From Clostridia bacterium (lineage in GTDB: Bacteria > Bacillota > Clostridia > Christensenellales > Pumilibacteraceae), in the NCBI GenBank assembly GCA_900767465.1, contig CAAGAW010000012.1:1-31734 (forward strand): a stretch of DNA of 31,734 bases, given 5' to 3'. Below the pieces are notes generated by a model. The model was given only the letters and a program-made list of their open reading frames with translations. It was not told where the DNA came from and did not search any database. This document shows positions 18,848 to 25,846 of the stretch, one piece after another; position 1 is the stretch's first letter; every line of letters starts with the position of its first letter. A program made the position numbers and the translations under genes.

Positions 18848-19797
18848 CAGAACACTACCCCCTCGCCCTGAATTATTTTGGACAGTTTGTTCGCGCCGAT
18901 GATGAGGAGCATACCGACAATCGACTTGAACACTCCCGCCGCCGTCGCATACGAATAGAGCATTTCGTTGATACCGCTTTTTAGTATGAACGTCGAAAAG
19001 ACTTCGGTGCGGGTAAGATTGCTTTGCGTTTGCCACAAAAGCATCGTGCCGGCGTCGTTGTTGAGTATGCCGGATACATTGAGTACGAGGTTAAGTACGA
19101 ATATGGGCGCGATTTCGGGGAGCGTTATGTAGCGGATCTTTTGCAGTCTGTTCGCTCCGTCGATTTCCGCCGCCTCGAACAGTTGCACGTCCACGCCCAT
19201 TATCGCCGCGAGATAGATAATCGAACCCCAGCCCGCGCCTTTGAGGATATTCGAGATTATCATAAGTCCCCAACTGTAACTCGGATTGCCCTTGAAGTTT
19301 ATACTTTCTTCGCTTAGCCCTATCTCTTTGATCAGCGCGTTGATCGGCCCCGTTTGCATATCAACGAGCGAATGCACTATTCCGATGTACACGACCATGG
19401 ACACGAAATGCGGCAGATACGTCATAAACTGCACCGTCTTGCCGTACGCGGGGTGGCGAACCTCGTAGAACAAAAGCGCAAGGATTACCGGAATGGGCAT
19501 GCCTATGGCGAGATTGAGAAGGTTGAAGCAGACCGTGTTTACCACGATCGGCCAAAACCGCTCGTCCGTCAAAAACTCGTAGAAATTCTTGAACCCGTGC
19601 ATACCTGCCCACGGAGCGGAAGTTATCGCTTTAAGGACGTTGAGCGCGCTGTCGCCGTCGCGGAAAGCAAGTATTATTCCGAACATCGGCACGTACGAAA
19701 ACACGAGCAAAAATACGAATCCCGCACCCGCCATACTGAGTAGTTGCAACTCGTTTTTCTTGATACGTTTCCTTGTTTTTTTCACCGTTGTATACAT
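18847..19797 (-). CDS. carbohydrate ABC transporter permease, LplB type
   Basis: This 316-residue membrane protein has a basic N-terminus (KKTRKRIKKNELQ), a first hydrophobic segment with the subfamily motif VPMFGIILAFRD, then GFKNFYEFLTDERFW, and the EAA loop EAAEIDGANRLQKIRYITLPEIAPI (about 220-245). These motifs identify the LplB partner of the heterodimeric permease. Its start lies one base after the TAA of the preceding surface protein, with its GAGG site inside that gene's last codons, so the two are translationally coupled. Confidence 0.94.
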   Translation of the reverse strand: MYTTVKKTRKRIKKNELQLLSMAGAGFVFLLVFSYVPMFGIILAFRDGDSALNVLKAITSAPWAGMHGFKNFYEFLTDERFWPIVVNTVCFNLLNLAIGMPIPVILALLFYEVRHPAYGKTVQFMTYLPHFVSMVVYIGIVHSLVDMQTGPINALIKEIGLSEESINFKGNPSYSWGLMIISNILKGAGWGSIIYLAAIMGVDVQLFEAAEIDGANRLQKIRYITLPEIAPIFVLNLVLNVSGILNNDAGTMLLWQTQSNLTRTEVFSTFILKSGINEMLYSYATAAGVFKSIVGMLLIIGANKLSKIIQGEGVVF

Positions 19798-19798
19798 T

Positions 19799-22399
19799 TT
19801 AGCCTCTTGATTTCTTAGCTTTTACGATGATGAGAACCGCACCGGCAACGACTACCGCCGCGCCGACCGCAATGATTATTATCGCGGCGACGTTTACCGG
19901 ATCGGTGTTTTCGTACTTCTCGATAGCCGCCTTAACAGCCTCAAATTTCGACGCGTTGGTAACTTTCGTCTTGCCGTTTGCGGTGAGCGCGCCGTAAGCT
20001 TTCTGCGCCGCAAGGTACTGCTTCTTCGCTTTCTTGTAGTTGTCCTTGTCGATCTTGTCGGTAAGCGCGGCGATGAGCGACTGAACCTCGCCCGCTTCGT
20101 ACACGTCGATTTTCTCGCTAAGCGCGGCGATCTTGTCCGCGCCGCCCACTTTCGCTTTTACGCCGTCGTCGAGTCCGTCGTATTCCGCACGGATCTTTTC
20201 GAGTTCGACTTTCGCGTCGGTGACGTTGTCCGAACTTACGGATCCCGGAAGCGCGTCGATTTTCGCGTCGAACAGACCCGCTTCGTAAGTCTCGATTGCC
20301 GCCGTTGCGAGCGCGATATTTTCCGCGTTGGTTACCCGCTCTTTGCCGCCGTCCGTAAGTGCGCCGTAAGCACGCTTCGCCTCGGCGAGGAGGTTTTTAG
20401 CGGTTTCGTAATTTTCACTCGTGATTTCGTCGGTTACGCACTCGCCGATCATGGCGGTGGCGACCCCCACTCTGTAAGTTTCGAGTTTAGTCTCTATCGC
20501 CGCGATCTTGTCCGCGTTCGTTACTTTTGCTTTGTTCGTATCGCCGAGCTCGCCGTATTTTGACTTAGCCGCAACGAAGCGAGTATTGACGTCGGTGTAG
20601 TTTTCCGCGGTTATATCGGCTGCCGCCGCATAAGCAAAAGTCTTATCCGCCGAATCGACGGTTGCCGAAGTTTCGATACCGTTCGAGAGGCGAACGTTGC
20701 TTATCGTAACGGGGACGGCCGAGAACTTCTGATCGACGAAGATTATAAGTTTCATATTCGCGGCTTTTTCGGCAGATCCGTACACGACGGTTTTGTTTCC
20801 TTCGGCGTCGGTAACCGTTCTCTCGAACGCTCCCCACGGAATAAACACTCTGCCCTTGAACCCTGCCGGTAGCACGTTTGCGCCCTGTCCGAGCGCGCTG
20901 TTGGTTTTGCAAACGCCGTTTTCGTATACGAAATAACCGAACGTTCTATTGCCGTAGCCGCCCATGCGTTTTGCGCTGTCGCCGTCCTCGTCTAAGAAGA
21001 ACGTAAAGCCGCCTTTGACTTCGAGGTCGGTCCGGATATCGAACGAGAAGCCGCTTGCAAACGAGAAATCGTCGGTTGCGCTGCCGGCATTGAGCGTGAA
21101 GCGGATCCATGCGCCTGATTTCGCGTCTACGGTCGGCGTTGCGGAAGTCGATCCGTCGGCATTGTTTACAAGCACGATTTCGTCCGCCTTCGCGGTTTCA
21201 AACGCGGTCAGAGCGGCTTTTACTTCGTCAAGTTTGCCGGAGTTGGTCACCGTTTCTTTCTGCGCGTCGGTAAGTTCGTCGTACTCTTTCTTTACGGAAG
21301 CGTAATTATTCTTCGTCTCGGCATAATTGCTTGCCGTGACGTCCGTTGCAAGCGCGGTTATTTTATCGGAAACGATGCTCGCCGCGCAAACTTCGAGCGC
21401 GGCCGCTACGGCGTTGAGTTTCGCCGTGTGCGCTTCGTCCTTATCCGCCTCGTCAAGTCCGTCGTAAGCCGTTTTTGCCGACTCGTAAGCCGCTTTTACC
21501 TCTTCGTAATTGCTCGCCGTTACGGTTCCGGGCAACGCGTCCACCATATTTTTGACGATGGCAACCTCTTGCGCCTTGAATTTAGCTTCGATCGAAGCCA
21601 TTTTGCTCGCGTTGGTTACTTTCGCTTTCTGCTCGGCGGTAAGATAATCGCCGTCATATTTCGCCTTTGCCGCTTCGTAACGCGTTTTAAGGTCGGTGTA
21701 GTTACTCTCGTCGATCGTTTGCCCGTCGATGTACGCGAACGTATTATTGAGCGAAACGATCGTCGCCTCGACCGTCGTGTCGGCAACGAGACGGATATTG
21801 CTCACTTTAAGTGACGAACCGTCGCTTAAACTGCTTTGTACGAATACCGGGAGTATTCCGTCCGTTGCGGTAAGATTGTCTTTCGTAAGCGTAGCCGCGC
21901 CGTTCTCAAACGCTCCCCATGGAATTGAAATCGTGCCTTTAAAGTTTGCGGGAATATAATTACTACCCGTTTTCAGGTCACTATTCGTTTTGCATTCGCC
22001 GTTTTCGTAAACATACAATGCAAATACTTCGTTTCCGCAGCAAGTATACGTTGTAGCGTCACTACCATTATTCCCGACTCTGAATCTGGTATCTATTTTT
22101 GCTCCTGTGGTCGAATTCGTCTCGAAATCAAATACGAGACCGCCGTAAGAACGCGTGTCGATTGTTGCTGCACCGCTTTCGGTTCTGATACGCATCCATT
22201 TGTCTCCGCCCATCGTTGCTTTCGATAATTCTATCGTATCACTTCCGCCGGCGGACTCAACCAACTTCAGATCCGCGACGGGGGTTGCCGCTTCATCCGC
22301 TTTGGCTACCGAAGCAGCGCCGAGGCATACCGCAAACGCGATAAGGCAAGCCGCGAAAATCGCGACTGCCGCAGTCAAAAACTTCTTACTTTTCTCCAT
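19799..22399 (-). CDS. large membrane-anchored surface protein: two CBM-like domains and seven helical repeats
   Basis: The 866-residue protein has a Sec signal peptide (about 1-35) and a C-terminal transmembrane helix (about 835-860) with a KAKKSRG tail, so nearly all of it is outside. It holds two related beta-rich domains (about 42-207 and 406-573). They share VYENGxCKTNSxL and FKGxxxIPWGAFE, and both end with VSNIRL/ISNVRL. Helical repeats of about 62 residues follow each domain: three at about 213-405 and four at about 580-831, with the pattern NY..(V/A)K..Y..AK..Y..L....K..VTNA.K. These resemble FIVAR-like spacer repeats. It has the best ribosome binding site in the operon (GGAGAGAGAGG) and is its first gene. 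Likely role: surface binding of a glycan that is passed to the importer encoded next. No catalytic motif was seen. No named family recognised. Confidence 0.9.
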   Translation of the reverse strand: MEKSKKFLTAAVAIFAACLIAFAVCLGAASVAKADEAATPVADLKLVESAGGSDTIELSKATMGGDKWMRIRTESGAATIDTRSYGGLVFDFETNSTTGAKIDTRFRVGNNGSDATTYTCCGNEVFALYVYENGECKTNSDLKTGSNYIPANFKGTISIPWGAFENGAATLTKDNLTATDGILPVFVQSSLSDGSSLKVSNIRLVADTTVEATIVSLNNTFAYIDGQTIDESNYTDLKTRYEAAKAKYDGDYLTAEQKAKVTNASKMASIEAKFKAQEVAIVKNMVDALPGTVTASNYEEVKAAYESAKTAYDGLDEADKDEAHTAKLNAVAAALEVCAASIVSDKITALATDVTASNYAETKNNYASVKKEYDELTDAQKETVTNSGKLDEVKAALTAFETAKADEIVLVNNADGSTSATPTVDAKSGAWIRFTLNAGSATDDFSFASGFSFDIRTDLEVKGGFTFFLDEDGDSAKRMGGYGNRTFGYFVYENGVCKTNSALGQGANVLPAGFKGRVFIPWGAFERTVTDAEGNKTVVYGSAEKAANMKLIIFVDQKFSAVPVTISNVRLSNGIETSATVDSADKTFAYAAAADITAENYTDVNTRFVAAKSKYGELGDTNKAKVTNADKIAAIETKLETYRVGVATAMIGECVTDEITSENYETAKNLLAEAKRAYGALTDGGKERVTNAENIALATAAIETYEAGLFDAKIDALPGSVSSDNVTDAKVELEKIRAEYDGLDDGVKAKVGGADKIAALSEKIDVYEAGEVQSLIAALTDKIDKDNYKKAKKQYLAAQKAYGALTANGKTKVTNASKFEAVKAAIEKYENTDPVNVAAIIIIAVGAAVVVAGAVLIIVKAKKSRG

Positions 22400-22454
22400 T
22401 TTCCTCTCTCTCCTTAATCAGCGGCGCAAATCGCATGCGCCCGTTTCGCTTCCG

Positions 22455-22484
22455 ATTGTAGCGCAATCCCCCCCCCGATGTCAA
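22455..22484 (-). promoter_or_regulatory. operon promoter with a nine-G tract in the spacer
   Basis: On the minus strand TTGACA (22479-22484) is followed by an 18-base spacer and TACAAT (22455-22460). The spacer contains nine consecutive Gs (plus-strand Cs at 22468-22476). Start of transcription would be near 22448, 50 bases before the ATG at 22399. Changes of one G by slipped-strand mispairing would alter the spacer and the promoter strength. Slippage is inference; the tract and spacing are seen. Confidence 0.75.
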
Positions 22485-22503
22485 TAGGTTTTTTCGGTGA
22501 CAG

Positions 22504-22536
22504 CCGATTTTCGATACGATAAAACCGATTTTTCGG
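22504..22536. promoter_or_regulatory. candidate AraC operator: direct repeats 21 bp apart
   Basis: CCGATTTT occurs at 22504-22511 and again at 22525-22532, offset exactly 21 bp, i.e. two DNA turns, the spacing used by AraC-type regulators on paired half-sites. The pair lies just upstream of the -35 box of the operon promoter. Sequence specificity for this regulator is unknown. Confidence 0.45.
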
Positions 22537-22587
22537 CTTTTTCTATCGCCAAAACTCGTTTTACGGTATTTTTTGCCGTTGCTTTTC

Positions 22588-22617
22588 TTGACAAACCGCC
22601 ACTCCCGACGATATAAT
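22588..22617 (+). promoter_or_regulatory. promoter of the AraC-family regulator
   Basis: TTGACA (22588-22593), 18 bases, then TATAAT (22612-22617). The transcript would have a leader of about 325 nt that runs through a repeat cluster before the regulator's ATG at 22951. Confidence 0.85.
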
Positions 22618-22700
22618 ATAAAAAAGATAACCGCGCCGGGATAAAACTATAACTACCGTCGGTTTCCGCTGTTTGCGTTCACAAGCATTAAAAGTTCTTT

Positions 22701-22905
22701 CGCGGGGGATTTCTCCGCTGCGTTCGGACTATCGTCCTCACTCCGGTCGAAATGACAGTATAAAACCAAGCGGACACCATAAAAGTATTGTCATTGCGAG
22801 GAGCGTTAGCGACGTGGCAATCCCCCGGAAGGGAAACGTCGGTAACGTACCCGCGCCGGCCTACTTGCCCGCGCGGACTCCGCGCCCCGCGGTGGCTCAC
22901 CGCCT
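22701..22905. repeat. interspersed repeat cluster 3 in the araC leader
   Basis: An inverted GTCATTTCGA-family copy (22701-22758, reading GCGGGGGATTTCTCC...GGTCGAAATGACA) is followed by a GTCATTGCGAGGAGCG...GGCAATCCCCCGGAAGGG copy (about 22789-22838) and a GC-rich tail ending GCGGTGGCTCACCGCC, shared with the 77-bp repeat at the window end. These would be transcribed as part of the araC leader. Confidence 0.85.
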
Positions 22906-22950
22906 TGCATAGAGTCCGAGTAAGGCATAAAATAAATAAGAGGTGAAATC

Positions 22951-23736
22951 ATGAAAAGCGTTTTCAACTTTTGTATTACGAAGCAATACCCCGTACCGTA
23001 CAGCGTTCAGCCGCACACGCACCCGTGCTTCGAACTCGTGTATTACGCGTCGGGAAGCGGCACGGTGGTTATCGACGAAAGGCACTACTCGTTTTCGGAA
23101 GGAACGCTCGTACTTGCCCCGCCTAACGTCATTCATTCCGAAACCGCGCCCGAACCCGTTACTGCGATATGTATCGGGTTCGACTCGTCCGACCGCGAAC
23201 TCGGCGGCTCGATTCCCGCGCGATTTACCGACGACGGCGAGCATAGTATGCTCAGCCTGATCGATGCTATCGCCTACGAAACCAAAAACAAACTCTTATA
23301 CCACCGCCAGATACTCGACGCGCTTACCGAGGCTCTTGCGTTCCGGCTTATGCGGTTTATAACCGCCGCAACCGAAGCCGCGTCCGATTTCGAGTACGTT
23401 CTCGGCTATATCCAGATGCACGCCAACGAAAAAACGAACGTGCGCGAGATCGCACGCGACCTTTCGTACAATTACGACTATTTCAGACACTTTTTCCTTA
23501 AAAAGACGGGCGTAAACGCCAAAGAATACCTGCTCGGCATCAAAATCGGCAACGCAAAACAGTACCTCGAAACGACCGACTATTCGATCAAAAAGATCGC
23601 GCAGATCACGGGATTCGCCACGCCGTCGCATTTTTGCGAACGCTTTACGCGAATCGTCGGCGAAACTCCGCAACAGTACCGCCGCAACGTACAAAAGCCC
23701 GATTTTTCGGATATGCACTACACTCCCGTGGTATAG
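22951..23736 (+). CDS. AraC-family transcriptional regulator with cupin sensor domain
   Basis: This 261-residue cytosolic regulator has an N-terminal cupin-like domain (about 15-95), starting with PHTHPCFELVYYASGSGTVVIDERHYSFSEGTLVLAPPNVIHSE, and a C-terminal double helix-turn-helix (about 155-250) with TNVREIARDLSYNYDYFRHFFLKKTG and the AraC signature region QITGFATPSHFCERFTRIVGETPQQYRR. The cupin probably senses a sugar. The ATG has an AGAGGTG site. It is divergent from the surface-protein/importer operon, separated only by the shared regulatory region. That arrangement, common for AraC activators of sugar operons, makes that operon the likely target. It has its own promoter and no clear terminator. 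Confidence 0.93.
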   Translation: MKSVFNFCITKQYPVPYSVQPHTHPCFELVYYASGSGTVVIDERHYSFSEGTLVLAPPNVIHSETAPEPVTAICIGFDSSDRELGGSIPARFTDDGEHSMLSLIDAIAYETKNKLLYHRQILDALTEALAFRLMRFITAATEAASDFEYVLGYIQMHANEKTNVREIARDLSYNYDYFRHFFLKKTGVNAKEYLLGIKIGNAKQYLETTDYSIKKIAQITGFATPSHFCERFTRIVGETPQQYRRNVQKPDFSDMHYTPVV

Positions 23737-23759
23737 CAGGGAACCCCTGCGGGCGAGTC

Positions 23760-24240
23760 GGCGATGCCCTCATCTGCATATATCGGCCTTAAAAACCAAA
23801 CGAAAAGGCGTTTTTCCGTCATTGCGAGCAAAGGCGTAGCCGTAGCGTGGCAATCTCGCGGAAACGAAATGTCGCCCGCGTACCCGCCACCAACCAATCG
23901 TACACCAAAACCGCCCTGTCATTGCGAGCAAAGGCGCAGCCGTAGCGCGACAATCTCCCGGAAGGGAAGCCTTACTTGCGTACACGGACTAAAAAACCTT
24001 TCCGTGGGGGATTTCTCCACTGCGTTCGGGCTGTCGTCCTCACTCCGGTCGAAATGACATTATAAAACCAAACGGACTGAGAGAAACGGTTTTACCACAT
24101 TTAACCAAAATGACATTATAAAATCCAAACGCACACCGATGTCATTTCGAGCGTCAGTCGAGAAATCCCCCGCGGAAGAAACGGCACGCACATACCCGCG
24201 CCAACCCACTCGCCCGCAGGGGCTCCCTGCCGCGCCGCAA
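23760..24240. repeat. interspersed repeat cluster 4
   Basis: The gap between araC and the Mrp-like gene contains two GTCATTGCGAGCAAAGGCG-type copies (from 23818 and 23918, 100 bp apart), an inverted GTCATTTCGA-family copy (24004-24060) and a direct one (24141-24181), linked by short segments such as CATTATAAAACCAAACGGAC that also occur in cluster 3. The cluster ends in CCCGCAGGGGCTCCCTGCC, also seen near 3168. No gene or tRNA is visible. Confidence 0.85.
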
Positions 24241-24245
24241 AACGC

Positions 24246-24274
24246 TTGACAGTTCTGTCGGCGGGTGGTACAAT
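24246..24274 (+). promoter_or_regulatory. promoter of the Mrp/Nbp35-type ATPase gene
   Basis: TTGACA (24246-24251), 17 bases, then TACAAT (24269-24274), 36 bases before the ATG. A small GTCCG/CGGAC hairpin lies between the promoter and the GAGGAG ribosome binding site. Confidence 0.85.
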
Positions 24275-24310
24275 TAACGGTAGTCCGCAACTACGGACGA
24301 GGAGTAATAA

Positions 24311-25138
24311 ATGAGCGAACAATGTAATCACGACTGTTCGAGCTGTCACGCAAGCTGCTCGGAAAAAAAGTCGATGATCGAAAAGCCGCACGAACTCAGC
24401 CGCATCAAAAAAGTAATCGGCGTCGTTTCGGGAAAAGGCGGCGTGGGCAAGTCGATGGTAACGGCGATGAGCGCGGTCATCTCAAATCGACTCGGATACA
24501 AAACCGCCGTACTCGACGCGGACGTAACCGGTCCGTCGATCCCCAAAATGTTCGGTATCAGGAGTAAAGCCGAGGGCAACGACCTCGGGATTCTGCCTGC
24601 GGTAAGCGCGAAAGGCACGAAGATTATGTCGCTTAACCTGCTCGTCGAACACGAAACCGACCCCGTCGTATGGCGCGGTCCGGTGATTGCGGGTATGGTA
24701 AAACAATTCTGGACGGACGTTATCTGGGGCGACGTGGATTTTATGTTCGTCGACATGCCGCCTGGGACGGGCGACGTACCGCTTACGGTATTCCAGTCGA
24801 TTCCGCTCGACGGTATAATAGTAGTCGCCTCGCCGCAGGAACTCGTCTCGATGATAGTCGAAAAGGCGGTGAATATGGCTGCGATGATGTCCGTGCCCGT
24901 GCTCGGACTCGTCGAAAACATGAGTTACGTCGTATGCCCCGACTGCGGAACGAAAATCAAAGTTTTCGGGGAAAGCCACATCGAAGACGTCGCGATCCGT
25001 CACTCGATTCCCCTTCTTGCGCGTATCCCGCTCGATCCCGCTCTTTCGCGCGCGTCCGACGCCGGACTTATCGAACTTACAAACGTCGATTACCTCGACC
25101 CGATCGCGCCCGTTCTTGACGAAATGGCAAAAAAATAA
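24311..25138 (+). CDS. mrp: Mrp/Nbp35 (ApbC-type) iron-sulfur cluster carrier ATPase
   Basis: This 275-residue cytosolic protein has an N-terminal cysteine set (Cys5, 9, 12, 16), a deviant Walker A GKGGVGKS (41-48), switch motifs DADVTGPS and FVDMPPGTGD (near 147), and a C-terminal pair Cys209-x-x-Cys212 in VCPDCGT that in dimers binds a bridging 4Fe-4S cluster. These proteins receive and transfer Fe-S clusters, using ATP to drive handover. The N-terminal cysteines are the extra feature of the Nbp35 branch. It has a strong site (GAGGAG) before the ATG at 24311. A rubredoxin follows on the same strand about 100 bases later with no clear terminator between, so the two may share a transcript in iron/oxygen physiology. 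Confidence 0.95.
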   Translation: MSEQCNHDCSSCHASCSEKKSMIEKPHELSRIKKVIGVVSGKGGVGKSMVTAMSAVISNRLGYKTAVLDADVTGPSIPKMFGIRSKAEGNDLGILPAVSAKGTKIMSLNLLVEHETDPVVWRGPVIAGMVKQFWTDVIWGDVDFMFVDMPPGTGDVPLTVFQSIPLDGIIVVASPQELVSMIVEKAVNMAAMMSVPVLGLVENMSYVVCPDCGTKIKVFGESHIEDVAIRHSIPLLARIPLDPALSRASDAGLIELTNVDYLDPIAPVLDEMAKK

Positions 25139-25237
25139 CGGCTTACGTCAAAAAAACGCGTATACGTTATATCGTTTTTGCGACGAAAGCGTAAATTTTA
25201 CAGACTCGGTAATTTTACCCCGAAGGAGGTTTTTGTT

Positions 25238-25396
25238 ATGAAGTACGTATGCAACGTGTGCGGCTACGTTTACGACGAAGCCGTCGGAGATCCCGACAAC
25301 GGAATCGCTGCGGGAACCAAGTGGGAAGATCTTCCCGACGATTTCGTCTGCCCGCTTTGCGGAGTCGGCAAGGACGATTTCTCGGCGGAAGAGTAA
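25238..25396 (+). CDS. rubredoxin
   Basis: This 52-residue protein has both rubredoxin knuckles, CNVCGY (Cys5, Cys8) and CPLCGV (Cys38, Cys41), that ligate a single iron. The usual aromatic and acidic positions (YVYDEAVGDPDNGI and GTKWEDLPDDFVCPLC) are present. It is an electron carrier, in anaerobes commonly serving oxygen and peroxide reduction. The ATG at 25238, with an excellent AAGGAGG site, is the right start; an upstream in-frame ATG at 25178 would add an atypical N-terminus. It is followed by a strong terminator. Confidence 0.97.
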   Translation: MKYVCNVCGYVYDEAVGDPDNGIAAGTKWEDLPDDFVCPLCGVGKDDFSAEE

Positions 25397-25411
25397 AACG
25401 AGAACATCGTA

Positions 25412-25451
25412 AAACAAGCGTCCGTCGTCTGTCGGCGGGCGCTTGTTTTTT
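25412..25451 (+). terminator. intrinsic terminator of the rubredoxin gene
   Basis: A 13-bp stem (AAACAAGCGTCCG at 25412-25424 with CGGGCGCTTGTTT at 25436-25448, one G-U pair) is followed by a T run. Confidence 0.9.
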
Positions 25452-25583
25452 CGTTTATTGTCACGTAAATTTATCTTCGCAACGACCGCTCACGATATAA
25501 CCCGACAAATATTATCGGGTATTAGGAAAAACGCCGCTTTGAATCTTTCGCCGTAAAAGCGAACAACCGCACGCGTAAAAAAC

Positions 25584-25781
25584 TTATTCTTCGTCGAGCG
25601 CGCCGTAGTAAGCGTTAGTTGCGGCAACGTAACCGTTTTCGTCCGTAATTTCCACGCGGAAATAGTCGTTGAACCCGCCTTTCAGCGGAATTGCGAAGTT
25701 TTCGATATTGCCGTCTATCCTTATTTTTTCGCGCGGAATCTTGCAGCGATTGCCGACGAAAAAAGCGAACTTTATTCCGCC
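25584..25781 (-). pseudogene. C-terminal remnant of a larger protein (PHP/CehA-McbA-like tail)
   Basis: On the minus strand an open frame of 65 codons, ending in TAA at 25584-25586, has normal coding character (FVGNRCKIPREKIRIDG, DYFRVEITDENGYVAATN) but no start codon or ribosome binding site. It begins directly after the terminator of the rhamnosidase-like gene. The end FRVEITDENGYVAATNAYY resembles the C-terminal strand of CehA/McbA-type PHP metallohydrolases, which end in similar RVE..D..G..A.TNP patterns. It is probably the stranded 3' end of a deleted gene. It could instead be a chance open frame, but its codon content argues against that. Confidence 0.55.
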
Positions 25782-25783
25782 AC

Positions 25784-25809
25784 GAAAAAACTCTCCCCTC
25801 TCGGGAGAG
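25784..25809 (-). terminator. intrinsic terminator of the rhamnosidase-like gene
   Basis: On the minus strand CTCTCCC (25803-25809) pairs with GGGAGAG, short loop, followed by six Ts (25790-25785). It is about 40 bases after the stop codon at 25847. Confidence 0.88.
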
Positions 25810-25846
25810 TTTTACTATATAAGGTAAAATGCAGCTTTTGTGAGGT

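Larger units (their letters stand above)
22400..22950. other. divergent regulatory intergenic region of the surface-protein/importer operon and the AraC gene
   Basis: These 550 bases between divergent genes hold the minus-strand operon promoter with a G9 spacer, a leader hairpin (GGCGCA/TGCGCC, 22423-22441), a pair of direct repeats (22504-22536), the plus-strand promoter for araC and a repeat cluster (22701-22905). No gene is supported within it. Confidence 0.85.

Noticed and set aside
18848..19036. An N-terminal extension of the LplC-type permease
   Set aside because: It overlaps the upstream permease gene in another frame; the ATG at 18847 has a strong ribosome binding site and gives the usual N-terminus.
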